Assembly: GCF_030681155.1 (NCBI RefSeq)
Contig: NZ_JAUXXE010000019.1
Coordinates: 62,001-126,000, forward strand
Origin: Phenylobacterium sp.
GTDB lineage: Bacteria > Pseudomonadota > Alphaproteobacteria > Caulobacterales > Caulobacteraceae
Reading direction: 5' to 3'
Length of the DNA stretch: 64,000 nt
The notes beneath the pieces were generated by a model, which worked only from the letters and a program-made list of their open reading frames with translations, was not told the origin of the DNA and searched no databases. Each line of letters starts with the position of its first letter. Within the stretch, counting starts at the first letter, position 1. A program made the translations under genes and the position numbers. Positions 1 through 8,978 of this stretch are shown here, piece by piece.

Positions 1-57
1 AACAAAATAGAGGCTTTGCGCTCATTGTGCAACGCCGCAACGCGGTGTTTTCGGCGT

Positions 58-696
58 TCAGATGCCGCAGAGCCCGGCCTCATGCAGGATGTCGCGCGGG
101 GTTTCGAACACTGCGCTGGGCCGTTGGGCGCGCAGGATCTCGGGCGTGGCGTAGCCCCAAGTGACCGCCCCGGTGGCCAGATGCGCCTTGCGGGCGGCCT
201 CGATGTCCCGCACTTCGTCGCCGACGCAGAGCACGTCGGCTTCCTCCACGCCGGCCTTGCGGATCACCGCCCGGAACTTCGGCGCCTTGCCAAACACCGA
301 CGCGCCACAGCCATAGTACGAAATCAGCCCGGCCAGTTCAGCGCCAAGCACCGCGCGCACCGTGGCCTCCGAGTTCGAACTGACGACCGCGATCTTCACC
401 CCGCCGGACGACAAGCGGCGCAACATGACCTCGACATCCGGGAAGAGCTTCAGCTCCGGCGCGGCCTCGGCGGCCAACTGGCGGAAATGAGCGGCGATGA
501 ACGGCATCTTCCACGCGGGCACGCCCAGGCGCCGGATAATCTCGCGGTTCGGCTGACCGCGCAGCTCGGCCATCTCGGCCACATCGATCTGCCGGAAGCC
601 ATATCGCTTGGCCACGCCGTTGAGGACGCGCCCAAACCAGAGCGCGCTGTCGGCCAGCGTACCGTCGAAATCGAAGATCAGGAGGCGATAGCCCAC
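58..696 (-). CDS. HAD-family hydrolase, phosphoglycolate phosphatase-like
   Basis: This 212-residue protein is a HAD-superfamily phosphatase with a small helical cap. Motif I is DFDGT with D9 and D11 as nucleophile and general acid. Motif II is VVSSNS around residue 105, a lysine lies at 137-140, and motif IV is GDEVRD with D160 and D164. The set is complete, so it should be active. The family hydrolyses small phosphomonoesters such as phosphoglycolate, but the substrate cannot be read from sequence. It lies alone on the minus strand, downstream of folK on the same strand with a 71-bp gap. Confidence 0.85.
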   Translation of the reverse strand: MGYRLLIFDFDGTLADSALWFGRVLNGVAKRYGFRQIDVAEMAELRGQPNREIIRRLGVPAWKMPFIAAHFRQLAAEAAPELKLFPDVEVMLRRLSSGGVKIAVVSSNSEATVRAVLGAELAGLISYYGCGASVFGKAPKFRAVIRKAGVEEADVLCVGDEVRDIEAARKAHLATGAVTWGYATPEILRAQRPSAVFETPRDILHEAGLCGI

Positions 697-767
697 GGAG
701 GGAAACCTGCACCGATGATGGGGCGCGGGGGCTATACCCGCCCGGGCATGCAGTCAACGCAGCTCGC

Positions 768-1280
768 CTAATTTGACGCACCCACCGGTGTGGCGTCGCG
801 CCCGACGCTGGCGGTGGCCGCCAGCTCCTGCGCGGTGCGCCCCAGGACCGGATGGCGCCACCTAGGGGTGATCTCGGCCAAAGGCCCCATGACAAACAGC
901 CGTTCATGGGCTCGCGGATGCGGCAGGGTCAGGGCCGGGTCGTCCGACACCACGCGGCCATAGGCGATCAGGTCAAGGTCGAGCGTCCGCGATGCGTTGC
1001 GCGCGCCCCTCGCCCGCCCGAACCGCGCCTCGATCGTGAACAATGTTTGGATTAGGTCTTGCGGCGAAAGCTGAGCCTCGACAAGCACAACGCCGTTGCG
1101 ATACTCCTGAGCATTCGGGTCGGGCCAGGCGGCGGAGCGCCACCAGGACGACCTCAAAAGAATGGGCAATCCCGCCTCCGCGAGACCAGCGAGCGCCGCC
1201 TCCAGAAGGGCTTCGGACGAACCAAAGTCGCCGGCCATATTGCCGCCAAGGGCGACGATGACCGCCTCGTCCGTATTCAT
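768..1280 (-). CDS. folK: 2-amino-4-hydroxy-6-hydroxymethyldihydropteridine pyrophosphokinase
   Basis: FolK transfers pyrophosphate from ATP to 6-hydroxymethyl-dihydropterin in folate synthesis. The 170-residue product has the N-terminal LGGN turn, the FGRARGARNASRTLDLDL segment with the metal-binding D-x-D pair, and the LPHPRAHERLFVMGPL motif. The open frame runs further upstream to 1709, but that part is the shadow of the divergent NYN gene. The ATG at 1280 starts directly at the conserved domain and lies 33 bp from the divergent start at 1314. Length is normal for the family. Confidence 0.9.
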   Translation of the reverse strand: MNTDEAVIVALGGNMAGDFGSSEALLEAALAGLAEAGLPILLRSSWWRSAAWPDPNAQEYRNGVVLVEAQLSPQDLIQTLFTIEARFGRARGARNASRTLDLDLIAYGRVVSDDPALTLPHPRAHERLFVMGPLAEITPRWRHPVLGRTAQELAATASVGRDATPVGASN

Positions 1281-1313
1281 GCCCAACGCCCTATTTCCAG
1301 GATCTTCGCACCC

Positions 1314-1919
1314 ATGACCTTCTACCCCACCGACAGGCTCGCGCTCTTCATCGACGGGGCGAACCTGTATTCGGCCGCCAAGGGTCTGGGCTTCGATATA
1401 GACTATCGCAAGCTGCTGGAAGAGTTCCGCAAGCGTGGCGTGCTGGTGCGGGCCTATTACTACACCGCCCTCGTCGAGGATCAGGAATATTCGCCGATCC
1501 GTCCGCTGGTGGACTGGTTGGATTACAATGGCTTCCGGCTCGTGACCAAGCCCGCTCGCGAATACACCGACGCCCAGGGGCGCAAGCGCTGGCGCGGCGA
1601 CATGGATGTCGAGATCGCGGTCGACATGCTGGAGATGGCGGCGCACGCCGATCACCTGGTGCTGTTCTCCGGCGACGGCGACTTCCGGGTGCTGGTCGAG
1701 GCCGTGCAACGGCGCGGCGCCCGGGTGACCGTGGTCTCCACTGTCAAATCACAACCCCCGATGGCGTCGGATGATCTGCGCCGCCAAGCTGACAGCTTCG
1801 TGGACCTGGCCGACCTGGCCGACATCATTGGCCGGCCCTCGCGTCTGCCGCGCTTCATCCAGGAAAGCCGGGTCGCCCGCGACAGCGACGCCGATCACGA
1901 CGTCGACGCCGAGGCCTGA
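1314..1919 (+). CDS. NYN domain (LabA/DUF88-type) putative RNase
   Basis: This 201-residue protein has the NYN (PIN-like) nuclease fold of the LabA/DUF88 family. FIDGANLY with D14 opens the domain, WRGDMDVEIAVDML supplies D96, D98 and D104, and LFSGDGDF supplies D121 and D123. These form the acidic metal cluster of the family. The ATG at 1314 was chosen because homologues begin directly before FIDGAN; the longer frame from 1059 overlaps folK. Its stop codon shares one base with the next start, so it is translationally coupled to the uracil-DNA glycosylase. RNA processing is a family-level inference. Confidence 0.85.
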   Translation: MTFYPTDRLALFIDGANLYSAAKGLGFDIDYRKLLEEFRKRGVLVRAYYYTALVEDQEYSPIRPLVDWLDYNGFRLVTKPAREYTDAQGRKRWRGDMDVEIAVDMLEMAAHADHLVLFSGDGDFRVLVEAVQRRGARVTVVSTVKSQPPMASDDLRRQADSFVDLADLADIIGRPSRLPRFIQESRVARDSDADHDVDAEA

Positions 1920-2566
1920 TGTCGGTCGAACTATGGGGCGCCGAACCGCCCCGCGACTGTCCTCTATGCCCCCGGCTCGTCGCCTACCGCCAGACGAACC
2001 AGGCCCAAAACGCCGACTGGTGGAACGGACCGGCGCCGTCGTTCGGGGATCCGCAGGCCCGGCTGCTGGTGGCGGGGCTGGCCCCCGGCCGCACCGGCGC
2101 CAACCGCACCGGCCGCCCGTTCACCGGCGATCACGCCGGATGGATGCTCTACGACACCCTCACCAAGACCGGCTTCGCCAACGGTAAGTTCGACGCCCGC
2201 GTCGATGACGGCCTGGAACTGATCGACTGCATGGTCACCAACGCCGTGCGCTGCGCCCCGCCCGGCAACAAGCCCGAAACCAGCGAAGAGAACACCTGCC
2301 GGCCATTCCTCACCGCGCGGCTCGAAGCCCTGCCGAGGCTCAAAGTCATCGTCACCCTGGGCGATGTCGCCCGCCGCAATCTGTTGAAGGCCATCGGCCT
2401 GAAAGCTTCCGCCGGCATTCCCGGCCACGGGACCGAGTTTCAGGCCGGCCCCTATATCGTGCTGAACAGCTACCACTGCTCCCGCCTCAACACCAACACC
2501 GGTCGGCTGACGGCGGAGATGTTCGAGGCGGTGTTCCGCCGGGCGCGTGAACTGGTGGACGGCTGA
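1919..2566 (+). CDS. Uracil-DNA glycosylase, family 5 (UDGb) type
   Basis: This is a 215-residue iron-sulphur uracil-DNA glycosylase that removes deaminated bases from DNA. Motif A is GLAPGRTGANRTGRPFTGD at residues 53-71. The absence of an Asp or Asn catalytic residue there is typical of family 5. Cysteines 14, 17, 112 and 127 fit the 4Fe-4S cluster. The second motif reads SYHCSRLNTNTGRL from residue 184, where family members usually have SYHPSR, so a proline is replaced by cysteine. It overlaps the NYN gene by one base and probably shares its transcript. Confidence 0.87.
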   Translation: MSVELWGAEPPRDCPLCPRLVAYRQTNQAQNADWWNGPAPSFGDPQARLLVAGLAPGRTGANRTGRPFTGDHAGWMLYDTLTKTGFANGKFDARVDDGLELIDCMVTNAVRCAPPGNKPETSEENTCRPFLTARLEALPRLKVIVTLGDVARRNLLKAIGLKASAGIPGHGTEFQAGPYIVLNSYHCSRLNTNTGRLTAEMFEAVFRRARELVDG

Positions 2567-2596
2567 CACCCCAATCCTTGAGGGCCGCCCCCTCTG

Positions 2597-3340
2597 CTAC
2601 CTGCTCCAGTACAGATACCGCCAGGCGCGCTCGAACCCGACGCCGCGATAGAGCGACCTGGCGCCGGTGTTGCCTTCCTCGACCTGCAGGAACACCCTCT
2701 CGATCCCGCGTGCTTGAGCGGCGGCTCCAAGGCCAGCCAGGACGCGCCCGGCAAGCCCCTCCCCGCGCCTGGCCCTATCGGTACGCATGCCGTGGACGCT
2801 AGCCCAGCCATGACCGAAGGCGGCCACGCCCACCGCAATGGTCCGCTCGCCCTCGCTGATCCCGCCATAGACGGCGTCGGCCGCCCTGGTCAGGGCTGCA
2901 ACGCGATTGGCGCCGTCCGCTGGGTCAAACCCTTCACCGGTGAACACCGCCGCCCAGCCAGGACCGGGCGCGCTCGCGACCGGGGCCGGCTCGCCCCGCG
3001 CGCCGGCGATCATGGCCAGCGCCGTGCCCGACTTCACAAGGGTCGGTTGCTCTGAGCGGTAGCCGCGACGCGTAAGCTCAGTGCGGACATCTTCCAGGCC
3101 CGGCCCATCGGCGATCCGGAAGGCCGGGTTCAGGCCGCGCGCGGCATAGGCCGCTTCGATTTCATCGACGGCCGTGCGATCCAGCGACACCTCATGCCGC
3201 AGTGGAACCGCGCTGTTGGCGCGCCGGATCGTGCCGGGGTCCAGGGTGATCAGCCAGTCGCCGATTTCCAGGACTTCGCGCGGCGCGACAGCGGCGGCCG
3301 TCGCGCGCTCGATAGCCTCGACGTCGGCGGACGTGACCAC
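2597..3340 (-). CDS. GNAT-family N-acetyltransferase
   Basis: This 247-residue protein has a C-terminal GNAT domain. The acetyl-CoA loop is RTDRARRGEGLAGRVL, followed by the family ending in which a conserved Asn (EEGNTGARSLYRGVGF) precedes the final strands. The N-terminal half is less conserved and may be a degenerate second GNAT unit. The GTG start at 3340 shares its first base with the last base of the smpB stop, which indicates coupling in a dapA-smpB-GNAT transcript. The acceptor substrate is unknown. Confidence 0.8.
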   Translation of the reverse strand: MVTSADVEAIERATAAAVAPREVLEIGDWLITLDPGTIRRANSAVPLRHEVSLDRTAVDEIEAAYAARGLNPAFRIADGPGLEDVRTELTRRGYRSEQPTLVKSGTALAMIAGARGEPAPVASAPGPGWAAVFTGEGFDPADGANRVAALTRAADAVYGGISEGERTIAVGVAAFGHGWASVHGMRTDRARRGEGLAGRVLAGLGAAAQARGIERVFLQVEEGNTGARSLYRGVGFERAWRYLYWSR

Positions 3341-3795
3341 TAGCCCTTGTCGCGGAGCAGACGGGCCTTGTCGCGAGCCCAGTCACGGTCGGCGGTCGCC
3401 TCGCGCTTGTCGTGCAGCTTCTTGCCCTTGGCGAGCGCGATCTCGAGCTTCGCCAGGCCCTTCTCGTTCCAATAGAGCTTGGTCGGGATGATGGTGCGGC
3501 CATCGCGCTGGACTGCGCCGATCAGCTTGTCGAGCTGCTTACGGTGCAGCAGCAGCTTCCGGTGCCGGCGCGGCTCGTGGTTGAAGCGGTTGGCCTGGGC
3601 GAAGGGCGGGATGTCGGCATTGATCAACACCACCTCGTTCCCCTCGATCGAGGCGTAGGACTCGGCAATGTTCGCGCGTCCGACCCGCAGCGACTTCACT
3701 TCGGATCCGGTCAGCATGATGCCGGCCTCGAAGGTGTCTTCGAGGAAGTAGTCGAACCGCGCACGGCGGTTTTCGGCGATCAGCTTGCCCGCCAT
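3340..3795 (-). CDS. smpB: SsrA-binding protein SmpB
   Basis: SmpB binds tmRNA and delivers it to stalled ribosomes in trans-translation. The 151-residue product starts [20 protein letters not shown] and contains the GSEVKSLR core, the NEPRR-like segment [12 protein letters not shown], and the basic tail [10 protein letters not shown] that inserts in the mRNA channel. The ATG at 3795 overlaps the dapA stop by one base (TGATG), so the two genes are coupled. The order dapA-smpB is common in alphaproteobacteria. Confidence 0.97.
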   Translation of the reverse strand: MAGKLIAENRRARFDYFLEDTFEAGIMLTGSEVKSLRVGRANIAESYASIEGNEVVLINADIPPFAQANRFNHEPRRHRKLLLHRKQLDKLIGAVQRDGRTIIPTKLYWNEKGLAKLEIALAKGKKLHDKREATADRDWARDKARLLRDKG

Positions 3796-4688
3796 CAGAT
3801 GACGCCAGCTTCTCTCATGCCGTCCAGCACTGCGGCGCGCGACGCCTCGGAGGCCGCCACGATCGGCAGCCGCACGTCTTCCAGGCAGGCGCCGAGATGC
3901 GCCAGGGCGAACTTGGTCGGCGACGGCGAGGCGTCGCTGAACAACGACTTGTGCAGGCGGAACAGGCGATCCTGCCAATACAGCGCTGTCTTCCAGTCAT
4001 CGCTCATGATGGCGTTGTAGAAGGTGGCGCAGAGGTCCGGCGCGACGTTGGCGCTGACCGAGATGCAGCCGTGGCCGCCGTGGGCCATGTAGCCCAGGCC
4101 CGTCAGGTCGTCGCCCGACAGCATCACCCAGTCATCCCCGCACTTCAGGCGCTGGACGGTGGCGCGGGTCATGTCGCCGGTGGCGTCCTTGATCCCGACG
4201 ATGTTGGGCAGCTTGGCCAGGCGAGCCAGGGTATCGTCGGAGATGTCGACCGCCGTGCGCGAGGGCACATTGTAGACCAGCACCGGCAGCTGAACGGCCT
4301 CGTTGATCGCCGCATAGTGGGCGTAGAGGCCCTCCTGGCTGGGGCGATTGTAGTAGGGCGTCACCACCAGGGCCGCATCGGCCCCAACGGCCTTGGCGTG
4401 CTGGACCAACTCGATCGCTTCGTCCGTGGCGTTGGAGCCAGCGCCTGCGATCACGGGCACACGTCCGGCCGCGGTCTTCACCGTCAGCTCGACGACACGG
4501 CGATGCTCGTCGTGCGACAGGGTCGCGGTCTCACCGGTGGTGCCGACGGGCACGAGCCCGTGGACGCCGCCCGCGATCTGGCGCTCGACGAGGGCCACAA
4601 GGGCCTGCTCGTCCACCGCGCCGTCGCGGAAAGGAGTCACCAGCGCCGGCATGACGCCCTTGAACAAAGGTTCTGACATGGTCTGCAT
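3795..4688 (-). CDS. dapA: 4-hydroxy-tetrahydrodipicolinate synthase
   Basis: DapA condenses pyruvate with aspartate semialdehyde, the first committed step of lysine and diaminopimelate synthesis. The 297-residue TIM-barrel protein has GTTGE at 49-53, YNVPSRT with the proton-relay Y139 and R144, and the Schiff-base lysine K167 in GIKDATGD. Length and motifs are standard. It is the first gene of a dapA-smpB-GNAT run and is divergent from the lytic transglycosylase, with about 117 bp between the two chosen starts. Confidence 0.97.
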   Translation of the reverse strand: MQTMSEPLFKGVMPALVTPFRDGAVDEQALVALVERQIAGGVHGLVPVGTTGETATLSHDEHRRVVELTVKTAAGRVPVIAGAGSNATDEAIELVQHAKAVGADAALVVTPYYNRPSQEGLYAHYAAINEAVQLPVLVYNVPSRTAVDISDDTLARLAKLPNIVGIKDATGDMTRATVQRLKCGDDWVMLSGDDLTGLGYMAHGGHGCISVSANVAPDLCATFYNAIMSDDWKTALYWQDRLFRLHKSLFSDASPSPTKFALAHLGACLEDVRLPIVAASEASRAAVLDGMREAGVI

Positions 4689-4805
4689 AAAGCCGTGAAA
4701 GCGAGGCCAGTTGTTGCGGCCTCAAGATTTGGGCGGACAATATGGCGGGGCGACCCTGCGCCGCAACATATCTTCCATAATCCGCGAAACCCGGAGTTCC
4801 ACACC

Positions 4806-6959
4806 TTGGCTCTCAAGGCCCATAAAGCGTTCCTGACAACGGCTTCGCTCGTTCTGCTGGCGACTGTCGCCCAGGCCCAGCAGGCGCCGAATCAGGCGTC
4901 CAGGCCTCAGGGCCACATGCCGTATGAGGCCCCCCGCCCCATCGAGCTGACCCAGACGCCTCCCTCGGCCTACCGTCAAAGCATCGGGCAAGCCGACACC
5001 GTGGCGCTGAATTCCGCCCTCGCCTCGGCGAAACGCGGCGACGTGACCGGCGCGCGAAGCGCCATCGCCATGCTCAGCGACCCTATCGCCAAGAAAATCG
5101 CCACCTGGGCGCTGGTCGATTCGGCAGGCGACTCGCTGTCGTTCTTCGAACTGGACCAGGCACGCCGCGACCTGGCGGGCTGGCCGCGCGCCGCCTGGCG
5201 TCAGCTCGCCACCGAGAAGCAACTGGAAACCTCGGGCCAGACCCCCCAGCAGATCATCGCCTGGTTCGGCGGCGCGGAGCCGCAGACCGCCGAAGGCGCG
5301 ATGGCGCTGGCCTCGGCCCTCCAGGCCACCGGAAAGTCGAAGGAGGCCGCCGACCTGATCCGCGGGTTCTGGCGCGACCGGCTGTTCGAGGTGGGGCCGC
5401 AACGCACCATGCTGGCCCGCTTCGGCGGCATGCTGACGCCGGACGATCACGCCCGCCGCGCCGACATCCTGCTCTATGGCGCGCAGGGACCAGCCGCCCG
5501 CGAAATCCTGATCCTGCTGCCGCCGGACAAGCTGCAGGCCGCCCAAACCCGGATGGCGCTGCGTTCAGGCGCTGGCAACGCCAACGAAATGGTCGCCAAT
5601 CTTCCGGCCAATCTCGCCAACGATCCGGGCATCGCCTTCGAGCGGGCCAGCTATTATCGCCAGCGCAACCTTGAGAGCCTCGCCCTCGCCCAGGTGCCGA
5701 AGTTCCCCAGCGACCTGGCGCACGGCGACATGGCCGAGCGGATCTGGGCCGAGCGCTATCGCCTGATCCTCTATGCTCTGCGCAATAGCGACTCGGCCGG
5801 CGCCTATACCGCCGCGGCCAACAGCGGTCTGACCTCGGGCGCGCCCGCCGCCGACGCGGAGTTCTATGCCGGGTGGATCGCCCTGACCCGCTTGAAGAAC
5901 CCGGCCCAGGCCGACATCCATTTCGCCAACCTAGAGCGCATCGGCCAGTCGCCGATCACCCGCGGCCGGGCGCTGTATTGGCGCGGACGCGCGGCCGAAG
6001 GTCGCGGCGATCAAGTCGCAGCCCAGGCCTTCTATGGCGCAGGCGCCAAGTACAACACGACGTTCTACGGCCAATTGGCCGGCGAGAAGGTCAATGGCGG
6101 ACGTCTGGTCCTGGGTTCTGATCCCGTCATCACCCAGGCCGACCGGGCTCGGTTCGAGGCGCGCGACACGGTGCGCGCCGCGCGCTTGCTCTACGACATC
6201 GGCAATCGCGACCTCTTCCGCGCCTTCGTGCTGGCGCTCGACGACATCCTGCCGACGGTCGAGGAACAGGCCCTGCTGGTCGACCTGGCGCGTGGCTATG
6301 GCGATCAGGACACCTCGATGAAGGTGGTACGGACCGCGGCGCAACGTGGTTTCATCCTGCCGGAACGCGGCTATCCGCTGCGCAATCCGCCGCAGGTGAT
6401 GGGCGCCCCGGAGCCGGCGCTGACTCTGGGCATCACCCGCCAGGAAAGCGGCTTTGATCCGATGGCGCGCTCAGGCGCCGATGCGCGCGGCATGATGCAA
6501 CTGTTGCCGGCCACGGCGGCCAGCGAGGCGCGTCGCCTAGGCATGGGCTACGACACCTCGATGCTGTACCAGCCGGATTACAACATGCAGCTCGGCCAGG
6601 CCTTCCTCGGCCGGCAGATCAACAACTTCTCCGGCTCCTATCCGATGGCCATCGCGGCCTATAACGCCGGACCCGGTCGCCCCCCGCAGTGGGTGACCTT
6701 CTGTGGCGATCCGCGTGGTTCGACTGATCCCATCGACTTCGTCGAGTGCATCCCGTTCTCGGAGACCCGCAACTACGTCATGCGGGTGATGGAGGGCATG
6801 CAGGTCTATCGCGCGCGGCTCAACAACGGCTCGGCGCCGATCACCCTGACCACCGACCTGAAGCGCGGCGCCTACGGAACCTATGCCGGTCCTATGAGCG
6901 GCCCTGCCCGGCCCGTTTCAGCCGGCAGCACTAGCATGGCGCCGATCCCGAACCCTTAG
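4806..6959 (+). CDS. Soluble lytic murein transglycosylase
   Basis: This is a periplasmic peptidoglycan lytic transglycosylase of the Slt70 type. A TTG start at 4806 gives a clean signal peptide (ALKAHKAFLTTASLVLLATV then AQA), leaving 717 residues. The open frame continues upstream to a GTG at 4695, but that would bury the signal sequence. The long helical superhelix precedes a C-terminal SLT domain. Its catalytic glutamate is in TRQESGFDP, followed by GMMQLLPATA and AYNAGPGR. It cleaves between MurNAc and GlcNAc with anhydro-ring formation. A stem-loop overlaps its stop codon. Confidence 0.92.
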   Translation: MALKAHKAFLTTASLVLLATVAQAQQAPNQASRPQGHMPYEAPRPIELTQTPPSAYRQSIGQADTVALNSALASAKRGDVTGARSAIAMLSDPIAKKIATWALVDSAGDSLSFFELDQARRDLAGWPRAAWRQLATEKQLETSGQTPQQIIAWFGGAEPQTAEGAMALASALQATGKSKEAADLIRGFWRDRLFEVGPQRTMLARFGGMLTPDDHARRADILLYGAQGPAAREILILLPPDKLQAAQTRMALRSGAGNANEMVANLPANLANDPGIAFERASYYRQRNLESLALAQVPKFPSDLAHGDMAERIWAERYRLILYALRNSDSAGAYTAAANSGLTSGAPAADAEFYAGWIALTRLKNPAQADIHFANLERIGQSPITRGRALYWRGRAAEGRGDQVAAQAFYGAGAKYNTTFYGQLAGEKVNGGRLVLGSDPVITQADRARFEARDTVRAARLLYDIGNRDLFRAFVLALDDILPTVEEQALLVDLARGYGDQDTSMKVVRTAAQRGFILPERGYPLRNPPQVMGAPEPALTLGITRQESGFDPMARSGADARGMMQLLPATAASEARRLGMGYDTSMLYQPDYNMQLGQAFLGRQINNFSGSYPMAIAAYNAGPGRPPQWVTFCGDPRGSTDPIDFVECIPFSETRNYVMRVMEGMQVYRARLNNGSAPITLTTDLKRGAYGTYAGPMSGPARPVSAGSTSMAPIPNP

Positions 6960-6968
6960 GGGTTCGGG
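6947..6968. terminator. Stem-loop at the transglycosylase / TetR convergent junction
   Basis: A 9-bp inverted repeat (CCGAACCC / GGGTTCGG core) with a 3-4 base loop overlaps the TAG stop of the transglycosylase. It lies just downstream of the convergent TetR gene, so it could end transcription from both sides. It has no clear T run. Confidence 0.5.
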
Positions 6969-6976
6969 CGAGGGCC

Positions 6977-7612
6977 TCAGTCGGCGACCAGGCCGTACAT
7001 GAGGCCCTCAAGCGTCACCGACAGCAATTCGTCGGCCGGGGCCCATACGAAGTTGGGGCGGTTGATCATCAGATTGACCACGCCGTGGCAGGAGCCCCAC
7101 AGCGCCTGGGCCGCTGAATCGGCCGTGCCGGCGCGCAGGCGTCCCTCGGCCGCGATCTCGCGGACGACGCCTGAGAATATCTCGTAGCACTCTGCGCCCA
7201 GGTCGGCCGTCGCCCCCTCGTCGGCCATCACCGCGGTGACGTGGCGGGCCGACGAAAACACCAGCTCGTAGGCGTTCGGGTGATCGAGCCCCCAGCGCAT
7301 GTAGGTTTCGAGCATGAGCTTGACACGATTGGCCGCATCCATCGGCTTGGCGGCGATCTCTGCGTTGCGTTCCAGAAGGTGGCGGATCGTGCCTTCGCAG
7401 ATCTCCAGCAAAATGCAGCTCTTGTCGGGGAAGTGCATGTAGAGCGCGGTGGAGGAGACCCCCACCTCATCGGCGATCTTCCGGATCGTCGCGCCGTCAT
7501 AGCCTTCGGCGACAAAGATGCGCTCGGCGGCCGCCAGGATCTCAGCCCGACGCAGGTGCCCGTCGCCCTTGGGTTTCCGGGCCGATCGCCTCGTGGTCAC
7601 TGAAGTGGTCAC
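6977..7612 (-). CDS. TetR/AcrR-family transcriptional regulator
   Basis: This 211-residue protein has an N-terminal TetR helix-turn-helix (residues about 22-68), including AAERIFVAEGYDGATIRKIA and VSSTALYMHFPDKS. The ligand-binding half ends with GLMYGLV, as in the TetR_C_33 subgroup. No obvious target is adjacent. The gene downstream on the same strand is dapA, separated by the opposing transglycosylase. Autoregulation through the 192-bp divergent region toward 7805 is plausible but no clear palindrome was found. Confidence 0.85.
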   Translation of the reverse strand: MTTSVTTRRSARKPKGDGHLRRAEILAAAERIFVAEGYDGATIRKIADEVGVSSTALYMHFPDKSCILLEICEGTIRHLLERNAEIAAKPMDAANRVKLMLETYMRWGLDHPNAYELVFSSARHVTAVMADEGATADLGAECYEIFSGVVREIAAEGRLRAGTADSAAQALWGSCHGVVNLMINRPNFVWAPADELLSVTLEGLMYGLVAD

Positions 7613-7804
7613 GGGTTTCCTTCCGAGTCCGAATTATTGCTGAGCGGAAACCAAAACCACGGCTGTGGCAAGTCCGCCCGTAAGAAAGCGAGGCAATTCC
7701 ATGACTAAGGCCATGCCCTTTGGTCAAGACAGCGTTTTCTTGACGTAGGCGCCAGCTTGAGCGCCAAACTAGCGCTGTCGGGGGACAAGTTGAACGGAGC
7801 GACC

Positions 7805-8026
7805 ATGAGATTGCCCGACGACCAACTGCAACGCCTGGCGCTGCACAGCGCTTTCGGATTTCACCTGATCGCCAAATGGATGGCCGGCAGGTCTGACGTC
7901 GATCCCGAGATCCGCGACCGACTCAGCGTCCACATCGCGGCGCTGGACGGGGTCTTGTCCGCCAATGGCCACGACTGGATCCGCGACGAAATCGAGGGCA
8001 CCGAGGCGGCCCTTCACGGCCGCTGA
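7805..8026 (+). CDS. Small hypothetical protein (73 residues)
   Basis: I do not recognise a named family. The ATG at 7805 follows a good ribosome-binding sequence (cggagcgacc). An in-frame upstream extension to 7757 looks less likely. The product is mostly alpha-helical and acidic: MRLPDDQLQRLALHSAFGFH followed by a short soluble helix pair ending in EIEGTEAALHGR. It has no signal peptide or membrane segment. It stands alone between the TetR gene and a methyltransferase gene. Confidence 0.6.
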   Translation: MRLPDDQLQRLALHSAFGFHLIAKWMAGRSDVDPEIRDRLSVHIAALDGVLSANGHDWIRDEIEGTEAALHGR

Positions 8027-8075
8027 CATCCTCGGGGGCTGGACCTCGGCGCGCCGAACCGGCTAGTCGGTGGCC

Positions 8076-8978
8076 ATGAGCAAGCCTGCCCCCGTTGTCG
8101 CGGATCTTCCCGGCGCCATGCGCACCACCGGCTGGGCCGATTACGCCCTGCTGGACTCCGGCGGCGGCCGTAAGCTGGAACGCTATGGCCCCTATACTGT
8201 CGTGCGCCCCGAACCGCAGGCGATGTGGACCCCGCGCTTGCCAGGCAGCGCCTGGGAAAAGGCCGACGCGGTCTTCAATCCCAGCGACGAGGAAGACGCC
8301 GGCAACTGGCGCTTCAAGGGCAAGCCGCAGGAAAGCTGGCCGATGGCCTGGGGCGATGCGAAATTCCATGCCCGCTTCACCGCCTTCCGCCACCTGGCCT
8401 TCTTCCCCGAACAAGCCGCCAACTGGGGCTGGTTGGACGAGCGCCTGCGCGCCGCGCCCAGCCAGCCGAAGGTGCTGAACCTGTTCGGCTACACCGGCGT
8501 CGCCAGTCTGGTCTGCGCCGCCGCCGGCGCCCACGTCACCCATGTCGACGCCTCGAAGAAGGCCATCGGCTGGGCGCGTGAGAACGCCGCGCTGTCGGGC
8601 CTGGAGGACAGGCCGATCCGCTGGATCTGCGAGGACGCCCGCCGCTACGTGCAGCGTGAGGTCCGCCGAGGCTCGCGCTACGACGGCATCATCCTCGACC
8701 CGCCGAAATATGGTCGGGGGCCCGACGGCGAAGTCTGGCGTCTGTTCGAAAACCTGCCTGAGCTTGCAGCGCTATGCACTGAACTTCTTTCGGAAAACGC
8801 GTCCTTCCTGCTGCTCAACGCCTATGCCGAGCGGATATCCGGCGCGGCGCTCTCCTCGCTTCTGGCCTCGAACCTCCAAGATCGCGGCGGCAGCATCGAT
8901 TGGGGTGAACTCACCCTGGTCGAGGACAAGCAGGACCGGCAGATCGGCATGTCCTTCTATGGCCGGTGGGCGTCATGA
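8076..8978 (+). CDS. Class I SAM-dependent methyltransferase (COG1092/RlmI-like)
   Basis: The 300-residue protein has a Rossmann methyltransferase core. The SAM loop is NLFGYTGVASLVCAAAGA, the ribose-binding acidic residue lies in THVDASKKA, and the catalytic loop is LDPPKYGRGP. This set is typical of the RlmI/RlmK rRNA cytosine methyltransferase group, although the N-terminal PUA domain of RlmI is not evident. The ATG at 8076 is preferred over a GTG at 8070. Its stop overlaps the next start (ATGA), so it is co-translated with an RNA 2'-O-methyltransferase, which supports an RNA substrate. Confidence 0.82.
   Translation: MSKPAPVVADLPGAMRTTGWADYALLDSGGGRKLERYGPYTVVRPEPQAMWTPRLPGSAWEKADAVFNPSDEEDAGNWRFKGKPQESWPMAWGDAKFHARFTAFRHLAFFPEQAANWGWLDERLRAAPSQPKVLNLFGYTGVASLVCAAAGAHVTHVDASKKAIGWARENAALSGLEDRPIRWICEDARRYVQREVRRGSRYDGIILDPPKYGRGPDGEVWRLFENLPELAALCTELLSENASFLLLNAYAERISGAALSSLLASNLQDRGGSIDWGELTLVEDKQDRQIGMSFYGRWAS

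Noticed and set aside
16-771. Long plus-strand frame opposite the HAD gene
   Set aside because: Antisense shadow of a well-supported HAD hydrolase; no recognisable domain and typical Arg/His/Gly-rich shadow composition.
4695-4805. Upstream GTG extension of the lytic transglycosylase
   Set aside because: It would place 37 polar residues before a clear signal peptide; the TTG at 4806 fits export better.
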